DNA of 64,000 nucleotides from Pithys albifrons albifrons. Taxonomy: Eukaryota; Chordata; Aves; Passeriformes; Thamnophilidae. Position numbers and translations under genes: made by a program. Positions 1 to 10,609 of this stretch are shown one piece after another (within the stretch, counting starts at the first letter, position 1; each line of letters begins with the position of its first letter). The stretch covers positions 44,165,414 through 44,229,413 of the forward strand of contig NC_092459.1 in NCBI RefSeq assembly GCF_047495875.1, written 5' to 3'. The notes under the pieces were generated by a model, which saw only the letters and a list, made by a program, of their open reading frames with translations, was not told where the DNA came from and did no database searches.

Positions 1-3000
1 TAAAGTACACAGATAATAATGATGGCCAGATTTGTAACAAAGTGTTTACTGGAACATATCAAGCAGTTTGCATTGAGAGGAGGAAGAAAGGGTTGCATGA
101 TGGCATCCTTCTACACCTAAGTGAGTCTCTCTGGAAACCCTTGATAGGTGGTGAAGGGAAACAAGTGCTGCTATGATGTAATTTATCTCATTTCAACACA
201 GACATCTGAAACAGATTAATCGCATCTTGAACATGCTGGAATCACTTCACTGACTACCAAAAGAGCTGGATGATTAGCTCAGACATTTGACACCATCTTT
301 TCCTGTATTTTGAGGAACAGATTCGGTTCCTTCAACCTTTCTACATAAGAGTTCTATGCATTTTTGTCACTTTCCTTTGTATTCTCTCAAATCTGTCTTC
401 ATGAGATCAGGTTTCCCAAGGCACACTCTGCTCAAGATGGGAGTTCAGCATTCAACAACTCTGCTGATGCAGCTTAGAAAGAAATGTCTTCCTTTTTGCT
501 TTCTTTCTTCTTTTTTTCTTTCAGCAGCTTTATAATGTTTGTGGTCTGATGCAATTTCAAGATTATCTCACTCCAGGTCTTGAGCAATAGTGCAATGTTA
601 GCACTTTCCCCATCTCCCTGAATTTTCCTTCTATCATCAGACTTACTAGTAATTGCAATTAGTGGAACCAAGTTCTTACCTTGAGCACTAACTCTGTAAG
701 CCTGTGACTTCTCCCGCTGGATTTGATATTCTGCATTACCTCTTACCAGTGGATAAAAAGTTAATTATCCTCATACTATACTGCCACTTCATTGTGCTTC
801 TTTCCGAACAAATGGAAAAATCTCTGCATTCTTATTAGTCATTTGAACCACCACCATTAGTGTATGACTGCTCAGGTTTCTTCTATCCCTGACACTTTTC
901 AAGACCTATGTCTTTAGCCCTTCATATGAAGCATTTTTTTCTCTGACAGCAAAGGAAGTCTTTATCTTGAGAAGTGTTTACCATCTGTACCTTGCAAATT
1001 GAATCTAGTATTCTTCTGATTCCCTTTTTTCTTCATTATTCTTTGCTTGGTTTTGTTGGGGATTTTTATTCTTATTTTTTATCTTTATTTGCTGCCTTCT
1101 CTTTGCCATTTGACAGGGCAGATTTTTAGCCACAATTATCAGAAAGATAGTTTACATGAGAAGAGAGCTGGCTCACAGAGTACTAAGTTTCAGAATTCAT
1201 TCCTAGTCATGACTGCTGGATGGCATCCTGAAAGGCTTATTCTTTTGTAACCTTTACTAGGTAATTTCTAGTTAGAGTATGGGACAGGAAAAGATAACAA
1301 AATAATGAGAATGAACCACAGAGAAATCTGATAAACAGGAATATATAAAGTTGGAAGTGTTTATAAGCCAAAATAAGAGCAAATATGATTAAATGTTTAT
1401 AAATGGTCAAATTCTAGAAGCTAGATCAGCTTTTCTTCCCATTTCATAATAGAAAAAGGGACTAGTCTAGGATTTGAAAAGATGAACTGTTGAAGGAAAC
1501 ATGGATCATGTATCGCTAACTGTGTTAAGACTTCATGTATCTTTTAGATGGTGAACACTGTATCACAGGCTATCATTAGGAAGCTGTGGACAGTGGTCAC
1601 ACAGTGATGAGAACACAGAGTTTAAACAGCAAGTGTTGCAAGGACACTCTTCACTGGGATACAGCTCATCCCAGATCTTCCACTGTGTGATTTACACATC
1701 TTTCATACCTCTGGAGTTGGACACCTTCAAAGGAGGGGACAGCCTTGTCACCAAGTAACAAGATTATTCTGACATTCTATCCCTCCCTATTGCACCTTCA
1801 TTTACATTATTTCTTTACAAATATATGTATACTAGAGGTGTATTGACACCTACAGAAAAACTTTTCTTTCAGTAATGTTTATACGTGTTAACTTTGCCCC
1901 TTAGTCACAATGGAAGCTGAAGGTACTTTGCTGAGCCTTTTTCCTGTGTGTATCTTGAACCAGTTACTATCAATTAGAGAAGATAACACTATTTTCTAAA
2001 TACTAAAGGCATTAATCTGAGGAGAATATGAAGGAAACACAGAAGTAAACAAATAATTCAAACTAATTAACATTTGCTCACGGATTATGCTGTTTTATGG
2101 CTAATAAATAAGGTTGAAAGAATAAATGCTTAATTGATTGCTTTTCGTTTTTATTGACCCCCACTGTTAGTGGTAGCAAGATAAATCCTAGAGCAGCAAC
2201 CAACACCAGCAGGACCTGAGCATGTTCACTACAGAATGAATGGAAATCTCAAAGCCTCTCTCAGGAAACAGTACATTAACTTTTCCTACTAAAAAAAATT
2301 AAATATCATGGTTTAGACAGTGACAAACAAGAAAGTGAGGGGAAAACAACCAAACAAATCTCATTGCAAACCTCTCACCAAACTGGGAAAATAAGAATTA
2401 GCAGTGGAACTGCAGAGCCTTTAATCTTGGTGTAGCTGGATTTAATACCAGACTGACTGAAGGAAGTTGCTCACTGTTTTCCTCTCATTTGCTTAACCAT
2501 TGACGTAACACTGGTTTTCACTGGCAAGGCAGCTATGTATTTCAGGTTTAGGTGGGTTGCCGTGCTCTCACTGATTAGGGTGGCCTCTGTTGCTTCTTCA
2601 GTGCTGATCAGGGCAGTCTATACTGCCCACCTACCTACTCTTCTTCTTATGACTCAGTGTGGTCTTCTACTGTAAAAGAGAACAGGCAGACAAAAGCCAA
2701 ATTAGCCAGATAGCCAAAAGGATGGGCGGAGGGGGCAGGGAACAGAATGCTACCTTAGCAAGTGCCCATATCTCTACCACTTAAAGAAATACAAACAAAT
2801 ACTTGAAACGTATCCACCTTACCTTACTCCGTTAATGATCCATCTTTAATGTCTAAGATGAGTTTTCAAGGAATAAGTAGGCTGCAAGCAAAAGTGCTTT
2901 GTATAACCCTGCTGACTTCTGGAAAGGAATTCTCTGTGCAGAACGCCACTGTGGCTGCAGGGAAAAAATGGACAGAAGTTCATAATGAGGACCTTATCAC

Positions 3001-3663
3001 ACAGAGTTGGTAAGTAGAGAAAAACAGAAGCAAGTTTCAGTGTATGTAGGGGCTGGATGCATTACAAGTATCCTAAAGAGAATAAACACAATGTTTTATA
3101 GTAAAAACTGGCACAGTTTTTATAGTATATGGGCAAATGTATAAGAAAGACAGTTCAGAGCAGTGTGCTTCATGAAATATTATTTTTCAGAGAGGGGCTT
3201 TAGAGAAAGAGATGGTAAGATTATCTGGTCACAGACTGGATGGAAAGAAACAGCTAGAGGAATTGTCTCCAGACTGTGGACTACAAAAACAGAACTTGTA
3301 AGCAGTTACACTAGGTGTGACACTGGCAAAGGTGAATTAGCAGTCAGGGAACTCATTATTCAAGTGAATATGGACAAACTTAAAGGTGATGCTCACATGG
3401 GAACACTGTGTTTTCCCAGACAGCATAAATATGCATAGAACACTGTCCAGTCACCTTCTCAGTACACCTTCAAATAAGCAGTGCAACTTAAAAGGCGTGT
3501 GGTCTCAACAACGCAATGCTGAAGGTAAATCTGCAGTGACAAGGAATCTGCTGAGATGTGCATTGTAGAAGGTTAGCCAGAGCTACTCACAGGGCTTGAA
3601 TGACAACATGGTGCTCTTTACTTTGGGATGCAACAAGTGTCAGCAGACCTACTGCTGTCACTT
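1..3663. other. Intergenic DNA upstream of MTRES1
   Basis: AT-rich sequence with only short, unremarkable open frames. I recognise no exon, RNA gene or repeat family in it. By synteny with other vertebrates this lies on the QRSL1/RTN4IP1 side of MTRES1, but no exon of those genes was recognised here. Confidence 0.5.
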
Positions 3664-3840
3664 CACAGAATCACAGAATATGTCAAGTTGGAAGGGACTC
3701 AAAAGGATCGAGACCAACCCTTAGCTCTGCACAAGACTATCCCATAGAGTCACACCACATGTCAGAGGGCATTGTCCAAATGCTTCTTGAACTCTGTCAG
3801 GCTTGGTGCTGTGATCACTTCTCTGGGGAGCCTGTTCTTG
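3664..3840 (-). mobile_element. CR1 LINE 3' fragment
   Basis: Reads as the reverse complement of a CR1 tail. It starts with the terminal AGAATCACAGAAT motif, followed by the 'GTTGGAAGGGAC' core, and runs to 'GGGAGCCTGTTC'. It is divergent and 5'-truncated, as most avian CR1 copies are. The left edge is clear; the right edge is approximate. Confidence 0.8.
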
Positions 3841-6599
3841 GCAGAACTTGCAGGAAAATAAAGGTAAGAAAAAACACTAGGCAGTGGAGAGGGACTTCCT
3901 AGTTACAGATTCCAACATATAGGTCAAAAGCTATTGAGAATTGTCCCTCTGAGTTACCAAACCTCAAAGATTAATCTCCTTGTGAGTGAATGTCATAGGG
4001 AGTATATTGAAATACACAAAATAAAAATTATAAACAAGATAGAAATTAACCTTCTGAGACAAGAAATTACTCCACTGAATAAAAAAAAAAGAAGAAGAAG
4101 AAGAAAGAAAAGAAAAAAAGAAAAGAAAAAAACATAATTCTATAGAATAGCCACAGGAAGAATACATCTTGGTCAGACTAATTAAAAAAAAAATTAGACT
4201 ACCGCTAATCTGCCAGAGATGAATGATCACTGTTTCTTACCAAAGCTGAAACTTTTGACTGTATGTTGCTGGGGTGTCTTATCAATTAAAAAAAATAAAA
4301 TTCAAGTCACCTGAAAGCAGCTTCAAGAACATCCTTCCCAAAGATAGGTATGACTGGTCTCTGGTTGAGCAAAGCCTCTTGGGAGGGAAGACTGAACCCG
4401 TTTCAGCTTCTAGAGGAGTTTTCCGCTGCCATCTAATGGCGAACTGGAAGAAGAGAGAACTTACACTGAGGTCTTCACCCTGTCGGAACGTTTTGTGTAT
4501 AATTACAGTTCCATGTCATTAAAACAGGATTGTTGACTATTAACTTCAGTTTGGCCTTTTTTAATTAAAAAATGCACTTACTGACTCGGGTTAGAGGTTC
4601 CCAAGCCTCACACAACAGTAGCACGAATTTCGTGCGAGGGGTTTCATGGCCCCTCCACTTGTAGTATGGAGGGAATCCAACAACAAGAAGCCCCGTGGGT
4701 CACTGAAGTTCCTCTATGGTCCAGGGATGAATAAATCCAGGAAAAAAAGCCTTTGTAAGCATCTGCTTTCACGACTGGAGACATAATAATAACATGATGT
4801 ATCTTACAACTAGTACAACTAGAACGGTCACTCATATAGCTGGACTAGGAAACTAAACAAGTGTGACAGAGGTGATGCCTCTGTTTGGGGTTGCACAATT
4901 ATGAGACAAATCAGATGCATGATGCCTATTCATGACATCCAAGTTACATTTCCTCTGTGGCTGATTAATTTCTGCTTTTGTAAGATGCCACTATATTATC
5001 ATATTTGAAAATATAAGAGTGACTTTGGGCACATTCTTTACCTTGCCTTTCAATACTAAGGTGCAATAAAATGTATAATGCCTGATTAATCTAGAAAGGC
5101 ATTAATGCTGATATCTTTCTTTACTAAGTTAACTTCACTCTTAGCATTGTTAGACAATTACTTTACTACTACATGAGACAAATCAAATTCCAAGAAATCT
5201 GAAAAGAATGGGGTGTATGGAAAGCTAGGTTTGGGGTGCTTTTTCTTCAGTTTTGGGTGCGGGGTTTTTTTCCCTCCATAAAGGAGGCAACATTTCTGCC
5301 TAGGGAATCCCTACTGTTCTGAACATTAATTTCTGTTCTGACTCACTACGTGCCACTGTGAAGGCAAGAAAGTTACTTTACTCCTACCAACTTTTTTGTT
5401 TTTCCTCAGAAAGCATGTATGCCTATTTTAAGACATAGAGGGGGAAAGTGCTAAAAAGTTAGCAGCTATATTCGCAACTGAAATTGGTCAGAATCTCCCA
5501 GAACTGGGCACTGGAACATTCAAAATACATAAAGACATAAATGCATTCACAGCTTTCTTCCCAGTGAGGTTCCTAAGGAGGGAAAACAGGTTTGTCAATG
5601 AATTGCTCCATTACAAGGTATCCCTGACATAAAAACTTCCCATTCAAACACTTTTATGACAAAGTTTTTGCAGGTGTAAAATTAAGAAATCACTCATAAC
5701 GTGCTAATTGTGCAGCTGCTGTGCAGCAGTAGCTCCACAGTTGCATCACTTTTCAGATTTGCCAATAATCTTCCAAGGGACAATTGGTCTGTCAGGTGAG
5801 GTGAAGAGCATTTTAAAGCAGAACTGTAAAGCTGAGGAGCTTTTGCATCTGCCAAAATTACCCCGGGCCTTGTGCAGCAATTTGTGTCAGGGCTGCCTCT
5901 GGTGGGCTTGCATTTTGTACTCGTTCTGAATGGATACAGAGAATTCCCCACATGCTGAGCAATCAGAGCATTCAGAAGCACCAAGAGAGGTGCAGATGCT
6001 GCATGGCAGAGAGAAGCCTGGGAGAAGGTAGAAGGAGGGATGGACCGCTCTTGGTTTCTGAACTCCGAAGAGAAGGAATTATGGATTACTATCAGTAATT
6101 GACATGTGGAATGAAAGAGGGACATGTAGTGTGAAGAAAAGAAAGATAAGGGGAAAACCCAGGCCACAGTGGGGTTTGGTGCCCAAGCCTTTCAAATTAG
6201 CCCGTGGTCGGGAAACCACCATCTGCTGGAGTTTCCCGGAGAGATATTTCCACGGTTTTCTGGTTTGGATATGAGGGTGGAGCACGAAAGGCTGAAAACA
6301 TGGGGCGGAGGGGGAGGGTATGTGGAGGAAGTCCCCAGAAAACTGGAAAAATTATACCGGGAAACATGTCGAACACGTGGCAGTGGGGCGGGCGGTGGCT
6401 GGGCAGGTGCCCGGCAGAGGAGGAGGAGGCAGAGCAGGTGCAGAGCTCAGGATGCTCCTCCTGTCCCGGGGCTGAGCAGGGCACGGCAGGGCACCCTCCG
6501 CCCTCTGCTACCAACCCGGCGGGCACGGAGAGGGGGAAAGACACTGCCACATATCTAAAGGGGGGTGCCAAGGAGATGGAGTCAGTCCCTTTTCGGTGG
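3841..6599. other. Intergenic DNA between CR1 copies
   Basis: No gene recognised. Contains an A/GA-rich tract at 4078-4135 and a 15-bp near-perfect inverted repeat at 4621-4635 (GCACGAA-T-TTCGTGC). From about 6300 the sequence becomes GC-rich, with a G-run cluster at 6302-6318 and a CACGTG E-box at 6374-6379, as the MTRES1 promoter region approaches. The 157-aa minus-strand open frame at 5694-6167 resembles nothing I know. Confidence 0.4.
4078..4135. repeat. A-rich / (GAA)n low-complexity tract
   Basis: About 58 nt made almost only of A and G on the plus strand, with a short GAA run followed by A4-8G units. It is simple sequence. The open frames crossing it on both strands (poly-Lys and poly-Phe) are artefacts. 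Confidence 0.85.
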
Positions 6600-7152
6600 T
6601 GCCAACCCCCAGCACACAAGGCGGTGGCAGAAACTGAAGCCCAGGAAATTCCACCTGCAGGCAGTCAGCAATAGGACAAGGGGGCACGGGCTTAAGCTCT
6701 GTCAGGGGAAATTTAAGCTGGATATCAGAAAAAAATTCTTTCCAGAGTGAGTAATCAGGCATTGGAATGGGCTGCCCAGAGAGGTGGTGGATTCACCATC
6801 CCTGGAGGTTTTCAAACTGAAATCGGACGTGGCACTGAGTGCCATGATCTGGTAAATGGGCTGGAGTTGGACCAAGGGTTGGACTTGATGATCTCGGAGG
6901 TCTTTTCCAACCAAATCGATTCTATAATTCCATGATTCTATGATATGAGGAAGCACCTCTTTGTTGTGCGGTGACCGCGCACCGAGCAGGTTGCCCGGGA
7001 GGCTGTGGAGTCTCCCTCGCTGCAGATATTCCAGAACCGGCTGGACGCAGCCGTGTGCCGTGCGGTCTGGGATGTCCCTGCCTGAACACGGAGGTTGGAC
7101 TACACAACCCACTGCGGTCGCTCCTAGCCGGACCGATCCCGTGGTTCCGTGA
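6600..7152 (+). mobile_element. Older CR1 copy, split by a younger CR1 and fused to the MTRES1 promoter
   Basis: Two pieces of one CR1 flank the insertion at 6660-6944. The left piece (about 6600-6659) ends in the '...GAAATTCCACCTGCA' segment. The right piece (6945-7152) resumes at 'ATGAGGAAGCACCTCTT' and runs through 'GGAGGTTGGACTA' to a decayed terminal repeat, CCGATCCCGTGGTTCCGTGA, at about 7132-7151. Many differences from a usual CR1 tail are toward G or C, as expected in a long-lived CpG-rich promoter. The left boundary is approximate. Confidence 0.75.
6660..6944 (+). mobile_element. Younger CR1 3' end nested in an older CR1
   Basis: Intact CR1 tail: the 'CAATAGGACAAGGGGGCACGG' region, then 'GGGCTGCCCAGAGAGGTGGTGG', 'GTGGCACTGAGTGCCATGATC', and the end 'ATTCCATGATTCTATGAT'. 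The 'GTGGCACTGAGTGCC' signature is shared with the copies at 8240-8574, 8833-8942 and 43752-44034, so all four are one subfamily. It interrupts the older CR1 between 6659 and 6945. Confidence 0.85.
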
Positions 7153-7690
7153 GGGGCCCCTCGGCTCCCAGACCGTGGGGCGCAGGGGCGGAGAAGCGGC
7201 TGCCCCCGCGCCGCCCGTCCCGTCCCGTCCCGTCCCGGCAGAGGGCGCCGGGCCCGGCCAGCGGCGGCTCCGCCTCTGGCGGGCGAGCAGCGGCGACGGC
7301 AGCGGCGGCCGGGCCCGAGGCGCCCGCGCGCCCCAGGTAAGCGCCGAGTTCGCCGGGCCGCCCCTCCGGCAGGGCCGGGCCGGGCACGCCGAGGCTCCGA
7401 GGCGGCGGGGCCGGGTTGCTCCGGGGCCCCGGCGGCGGGGCCAGGGAGCGGCAGGGCCGGGGAGCGGCGGGACCTTGGCGGCGGTAGGGCCTGCGCAGCT
7501 CGGCCGGGGCAGCGGCCAGGGGAGGCGGGGCAGGCCGGGCCCGCCGCCACCGAGAGCCCCGCGGCGGGGCAGGGTCCGGGCGGGGACTGGGGGTGAGGCT
7601 GTGCCCGCCCGAGGGCTCTGCCGAGGGCAAGAGGGCGCCCTTGGAGCGGGGCGGGTTCATGGCCCTGCTGGCCCGCTCGCCAGCGGGGAA
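7100..7690 (+). promoter_or_regulatory. MTRES1: CpG-island promoter of MTRES1
   Basis: A block of about 0.6 kb with very high G+C and dense CpG covers the first exon and the start of intron 1. No TATA box is visible. A (CCCGT)4 run lies at about 7215-7236, just upstream of or within exon 1. The upstream shoulder is the tail of an old CR1. Transcription most likely starts at 7150-7260, inferred from the donor at 7336/7337; the exact start cannot be read from sequence. Confidence 0.8.
7200..7336 (+). other. MTRES1: MTRES1 noncoding exon 1 (5' UTR; start approximate)
   Basis: The consensus donor GCGCCCCAG|GTAAGCGCC gives the exon end at 7336. The stretch upstream of it inside the CpG island has no ATG, so a purely 5'-UTR exon fits. 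It would splice to the acceptor TTTATCTTAG|GG at 9299/9300, making intron 1 about 1.96 kb. The 5' edge given is a guess. Confidence 0.6.
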
Positions 7691-8196
7691 CAAACTAAGG
7701 TCGAGCGCTAAAAATAAGCAATAATAATTGTTTACACGTTCAAATAACTGCCCTAGGAATTTGTCCCCGAACCAAGGAGAGGCATATGCCTTCTGCCAGC
7801 ACTGTACCATCTCCGCGTCATACATGTAAATACAGAGGGGGAAAAGAAAAAAACCAGCCAGGGTTGTTTTTATTTGGCTAGTAATTGCCCTCATGGATCA
7901 GGGATTTTTCCACAACAACAAAATCTGCCTCATTTCAGATTTTGGCAGAGGTCACTTGGGTGTGGGGGGAAACAAGGTCCACTCTGATGAAGAAACATGT
8001 ATTTCCACGGCCATAAGACCATACCAAAAGCCTGCAGAGTACCCAGCTATTAAGGACTGTAAATCGTTTCCTGAGAGCATTGAAAGACTGGATCTGTTTT
8101 TTTGGGTGGTGTTTCCAGATGCTTGTCCCCGGTCCAGCAATGGCTCGGGGGGCAGCAGTGCCAGAGCTCACCCATGGGATGGCGCTGGAGGCAGCC

Positions 8197-8664
8197 CCGG
8201 CACGGTGCACCGAGCTGAGGTACACAGAGATGGGGCATAGAGAATCATAGAATCGATTGGGTTGGAAAAGACCTCTGAGATCATGAAGTGCAACCCTTGG
8301 TCCAACCCCAGTTCATTTACTAGATCATGGCACTCAGTGCCACGTCCAATTTCAGTTTAAAAATCTCCAGGGATGGTGAATCCACCACCTCTCTGGGCAG
8401 TCCATTCCAATGCCTGATTACTCTCTCTGTAAAGAATTTTTTTCTGATCTCCAACTTAAATTTCCCCTGGCAGAGCCTGTGCCCCCTTGTCCTATTGCTG
8501 AGTGCCTGGGAGAAGAGACCAACCCCTTTGTGGCTGTAACTTCCCTTCAGGTAGTTATGGACAGTGATGAGGTCACAGAGCCGATGTGCACAGAGCAGCA
8601 GTACACAGAGATGTGGTGCACCGAGCTGGGGTACACAGAGCCACGGTGCACAGAGCTGCGGTAC
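8197..8664 (+). repeat. 15/30-bp minisatellite interrupted by a CR1
   Basis: Units have the form C(A/C)GAG-N5-GT(G/A)CA. The right block has six adjoining 15-bp units at 8576, 8591, 8606, 8621, 8636 and 8651 (the last one 14 nt). Their ends strictly alternate GTGCA/GTACA, a 30-bp higher-order unit. The left block (8197-8237) has about three units of the same repeat. The CR1 at 8240-8574 lies between them, so it landed inside an existing array. Confidence 0.85.
8240..8574 (-). mobile_element. CR1 LINE 3' end inside a minisatellite
   Basis: Reverse complement of a well-preserved CR1 tail: terminal AGAATCATAGAATCGATTGG, 'GGCACTCAGTGCCACG', 'CCACCTCTCTGGGCAG', and a truncated 5' end at '...CAGTGATGAGGTCA'. 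Same subfamily as the copies at 6660, 8833 and 43752. Confidence 0.9.
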
Positions 8665-8832
8665 CTCTCCCAGACTCTGCCGTGGTGCCAGTTCCCACTT
8701 GGAGAAGCGAGGGGCGTTGTGCAGCATCCTGCCACGCAACAGTGTGGTGGTCCAAGCAGAAAGTTAGGCAGCTTTGCCAGGATTGCTGGCTTGCAGTGTT
8801 CGGCAGCTTGATTGTATTGAGAATGACTCAGT

Positions 8833-8942
8833 GGACGTGGCACTGAGTGCCATGATCTGGTAAATGGACTGGAATTGGACCAAAAGTTGGACTTGATGAT
8901 CTCGGAGGTCTTTTCCAACCCAATCGATTCTATGATTCGTGA
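8833..8942 (+). mobile_element. Short CR1 3' end
   Basis: Begins abruptly at GACGTGGCACTGAGTGCCAT and ends at CAATCGATTCTATGATTCGTGAT. It is about 110 bp, strongly 5'-truncated, and in opposite orientation to the copy about 260 bp upstream. It belongs to the same young subfamily. Confidence 0.85.
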
Positions 8943-9307
8943 TGGATGTAGATCTCGCTGTGCTTTTTATGACATTGTTAGCTTTTTTTCTATTTGGTTT
9001 GTGAATTGTATTTTGGATGTAGAGAGGAAAGTGCCACAAATGGGTTTGAACATTTAATACTGAACACCAGAAAAGGAGTTACAAATACAGTATTCCTCTG
9101 GGGTTTTTATTGTTTGCTTCTTGTCTGGTGTTTTAGCTCTTCCTAATGGTGGACAGTGTGGCAGATCATAAGGCCATCTAAAGCCTTGCTGTGTGGGGAA
9201 CCAGATAACCATCTTTTTGTAGTAACTATTATTCATATGTGGGGAAATCCTTCCAATCGTCAAAGCAGTTCTCATTTCTGAATGTTTGGTTTATCTTAGG
9301 GTATGCT

Positions 9308-9732
9308 ATGACTGGCTTCAGACTCCCCATCACTACTTTTAGAAAACTAAATGTCTGGTTCGGACTTTGGGAGAAGTTTCCCTCAAATAAACTGTATCCC
9401 ACTTGGAGAAGAAGCGTTTTCTGTAGCTGCCAAGCAAGCACAGTAAACTACAGAAGATGTTTCAGTTTTTCCCCAATCAAACTCAGTGCACTAAGACTTT
9501 CTCCAGAGTATATCTCAGTACTTTCTCTGCGGAACAAAAGTAACAAAAGCTCCAGAAGGAGCAAACAAACCATACAAGAGGAAGAGGAAGAAGAGGATGA
9601 AGATGAAAGTGATTTGGAAGATGAATTTGAAGATGACCCAAACATCGTAAAAGATTACAAGGATCTTGAAAAAGTAGTACAGTCTCTTCGATATGATGTG
9701 GTCATGAAAGCTGGTCTAGACATGGCAAGAAA
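9308..9732 (+). CDS. MTRES1: MTRES1 coding exon 2: N-terminal part of mitochondrial transcription rescue factor 1
   Basis: MTRES1 (formerly C6orf203) is a mitochondrial matrix RNA-binding protein. Known family roles are sustaining mitochondrial transcription under stress and helping clear stalled mitoribosomes. The joined product is 224 aa; the human one is about 240. Residues 1-70 are basic, rich in Ser and aromatic residues and poor in acidic residues, as in a mitochondrial presequence. Residues 90-110 form an acidic run, followed by the conserved PNIVKDYKDLEKVVQSLRYD segment that leads into the S4 domain. The exon starts at 9300 (TTTATCTTAG|GG) and ends in codon 142 at AGAAA|GTAAGT. I chose the ATG at 9308 because its following residues resemble the mammalian N-terminus. 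The in-frame ATG at 9239 lies in intron 1. An earlier ATG at 9303 opens only a two-codon uORF. Confidence 0.92.
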
Positions 9733-10536
9733 GTAAGTACAGAAGAAACAACTTGCTGGTGAGACAGATGTCATGCATTTAAAATTTTATTTTTGATAAC
9801 CTTTTATTGCTGGAATAGCAGTATTTGGGTTTTCTTTTGGTATAGCTGTTTTGATTGTCTAAATATGTGGTTTGGCTGTATGAGTGTCCTGTTTGTTTCA
9901 CCTTACCTCCCTTGAAACAGCCTGATTTCACTTTTCCCTGTCTGGAGTATTTCTAAGATTGCTGAGGAAGCCTTTTCTATCAGTTATTGTCTATTACTGT
10001 TTATTCAAAATGAAGAAAATGCAAAATACTGTACTGAGTACTACAAAAAGATGTAATTTGAGGTTGAGGGAGTAAAATAACACGCTGCTTAATGGCCTAA
10101 CATGCCAGATCCAACAGGTAAATGTGCAGTCTATAAATGTATGACAGTGTTTCATCTAATGCAACCTACAGAAGCCTTATATCTCAATGCTGTTAGAACA
10201 GAATATTAGTATAACTTGGTTAGTTAAAAATTATTTAAGTGGCTGGTGCAGGAAGGGGACATTATTCGTTCGATAATCAGGAGACAGGTCTTTAGAAACA
10301 GCTTTTCTGGCACAGAGCAACTGTGCGCTATTACTTCATTTAGTATGTGTGAGAGACTTTATCTTCCCTTCCAGTTCAAGTCTGTCCTGACCTTAGATAA
10401 AGGTGTCTTTTATGGACAAATTAGGGTTGTGGAAATGTGCCTTGCACATGAATGGTGGTGTTGTGTATCTGCGAAGAAGTAATTGCATTTGGTTTGCTGC
10501 ACACTGTAACTGCAACAAAACCTTGTTTTTCTTCAG
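9733..10536 (+). other. MTRES1: MTRES1 intron 2
   Basis: Opens with GTAAGTAC and ends with CCTTGTTTTTCTTCAG. No repeat, RNA gene or other exon was recognised. Confidence 0.8.
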
Positions 10537-10609
10537 TAAAGTAGAAGATGCATTCTACAATAATGAACTCAGGCTGAATGGAGAAAAACTGTGGAAGAAA
10601 AGTAGAACT
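10537..10609 (+). CDS. MTRES1: MTRES1 coding exon 3 (first half of S4 RNA-binding domain)
   Basis: A 73-nt exon that completes codon 142 (AA|T, Asn) and encodes KVEDAFYNNELRLNGEKLWKKSRT, residues 143-166. This is the RNA-binding helix-loop of the S4-like domain. Acceptor CTTCAG|TAAAGT, donor AGAACT|GTAAGA, leaving phase 0. The 425 + 73 nt upstream sum is divisible by three, and the junction residues R-N-K-V-E-D match the known family sequence. Confidence 0.92.

Larger units (their letters stand above)
7337..9299 (+). other. MTRES1: MTRES1 intron 1
   Basis: Begins in the CpG island and carries two CR1 copies (8240-8574 on minus, 8833-8942 on plus) and a 15-bp minisatellite split by the first of these. 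Open frames in it (for example 7893-8240) have no recognisable similarity. Confidence 0.6.

Noticed and set aside
4590..4660. hAT-type DNA transposon end (GAGGTTCCCAAGCCTC), with a possible relative near 44935
   Set aside because: No matching opposite terminus or target-site duplication was found at either place.
5694..6167. 157-codon minus-strand open frame
   Set aside because: No recognisable domain, signal peptide context or splice partner; consistent with chance in intergenic DNA.
6702..7894. Open frames of 246-282 codons over the MTRES1 CpG island
   Set aside because: Same GC-rich artefact; they also run through CR1 sequence and have no family similarity.
8410..8811. 133-codon frame with a CTEL/YTEP-like five-residue periodicity
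   Set aside because: The periodicity is only the 15-bp minisatellite read in frame. The frame starts inside CR1 sequence and other frames are also open.
9239..9307. Upstream in-frame ATG extending MTRES1 by 23 residues
   Set aside because: It precedes the TTATCTTAG acceptor at 9299, so it is intronic, and the added residues do not resemble the family N-terminus.
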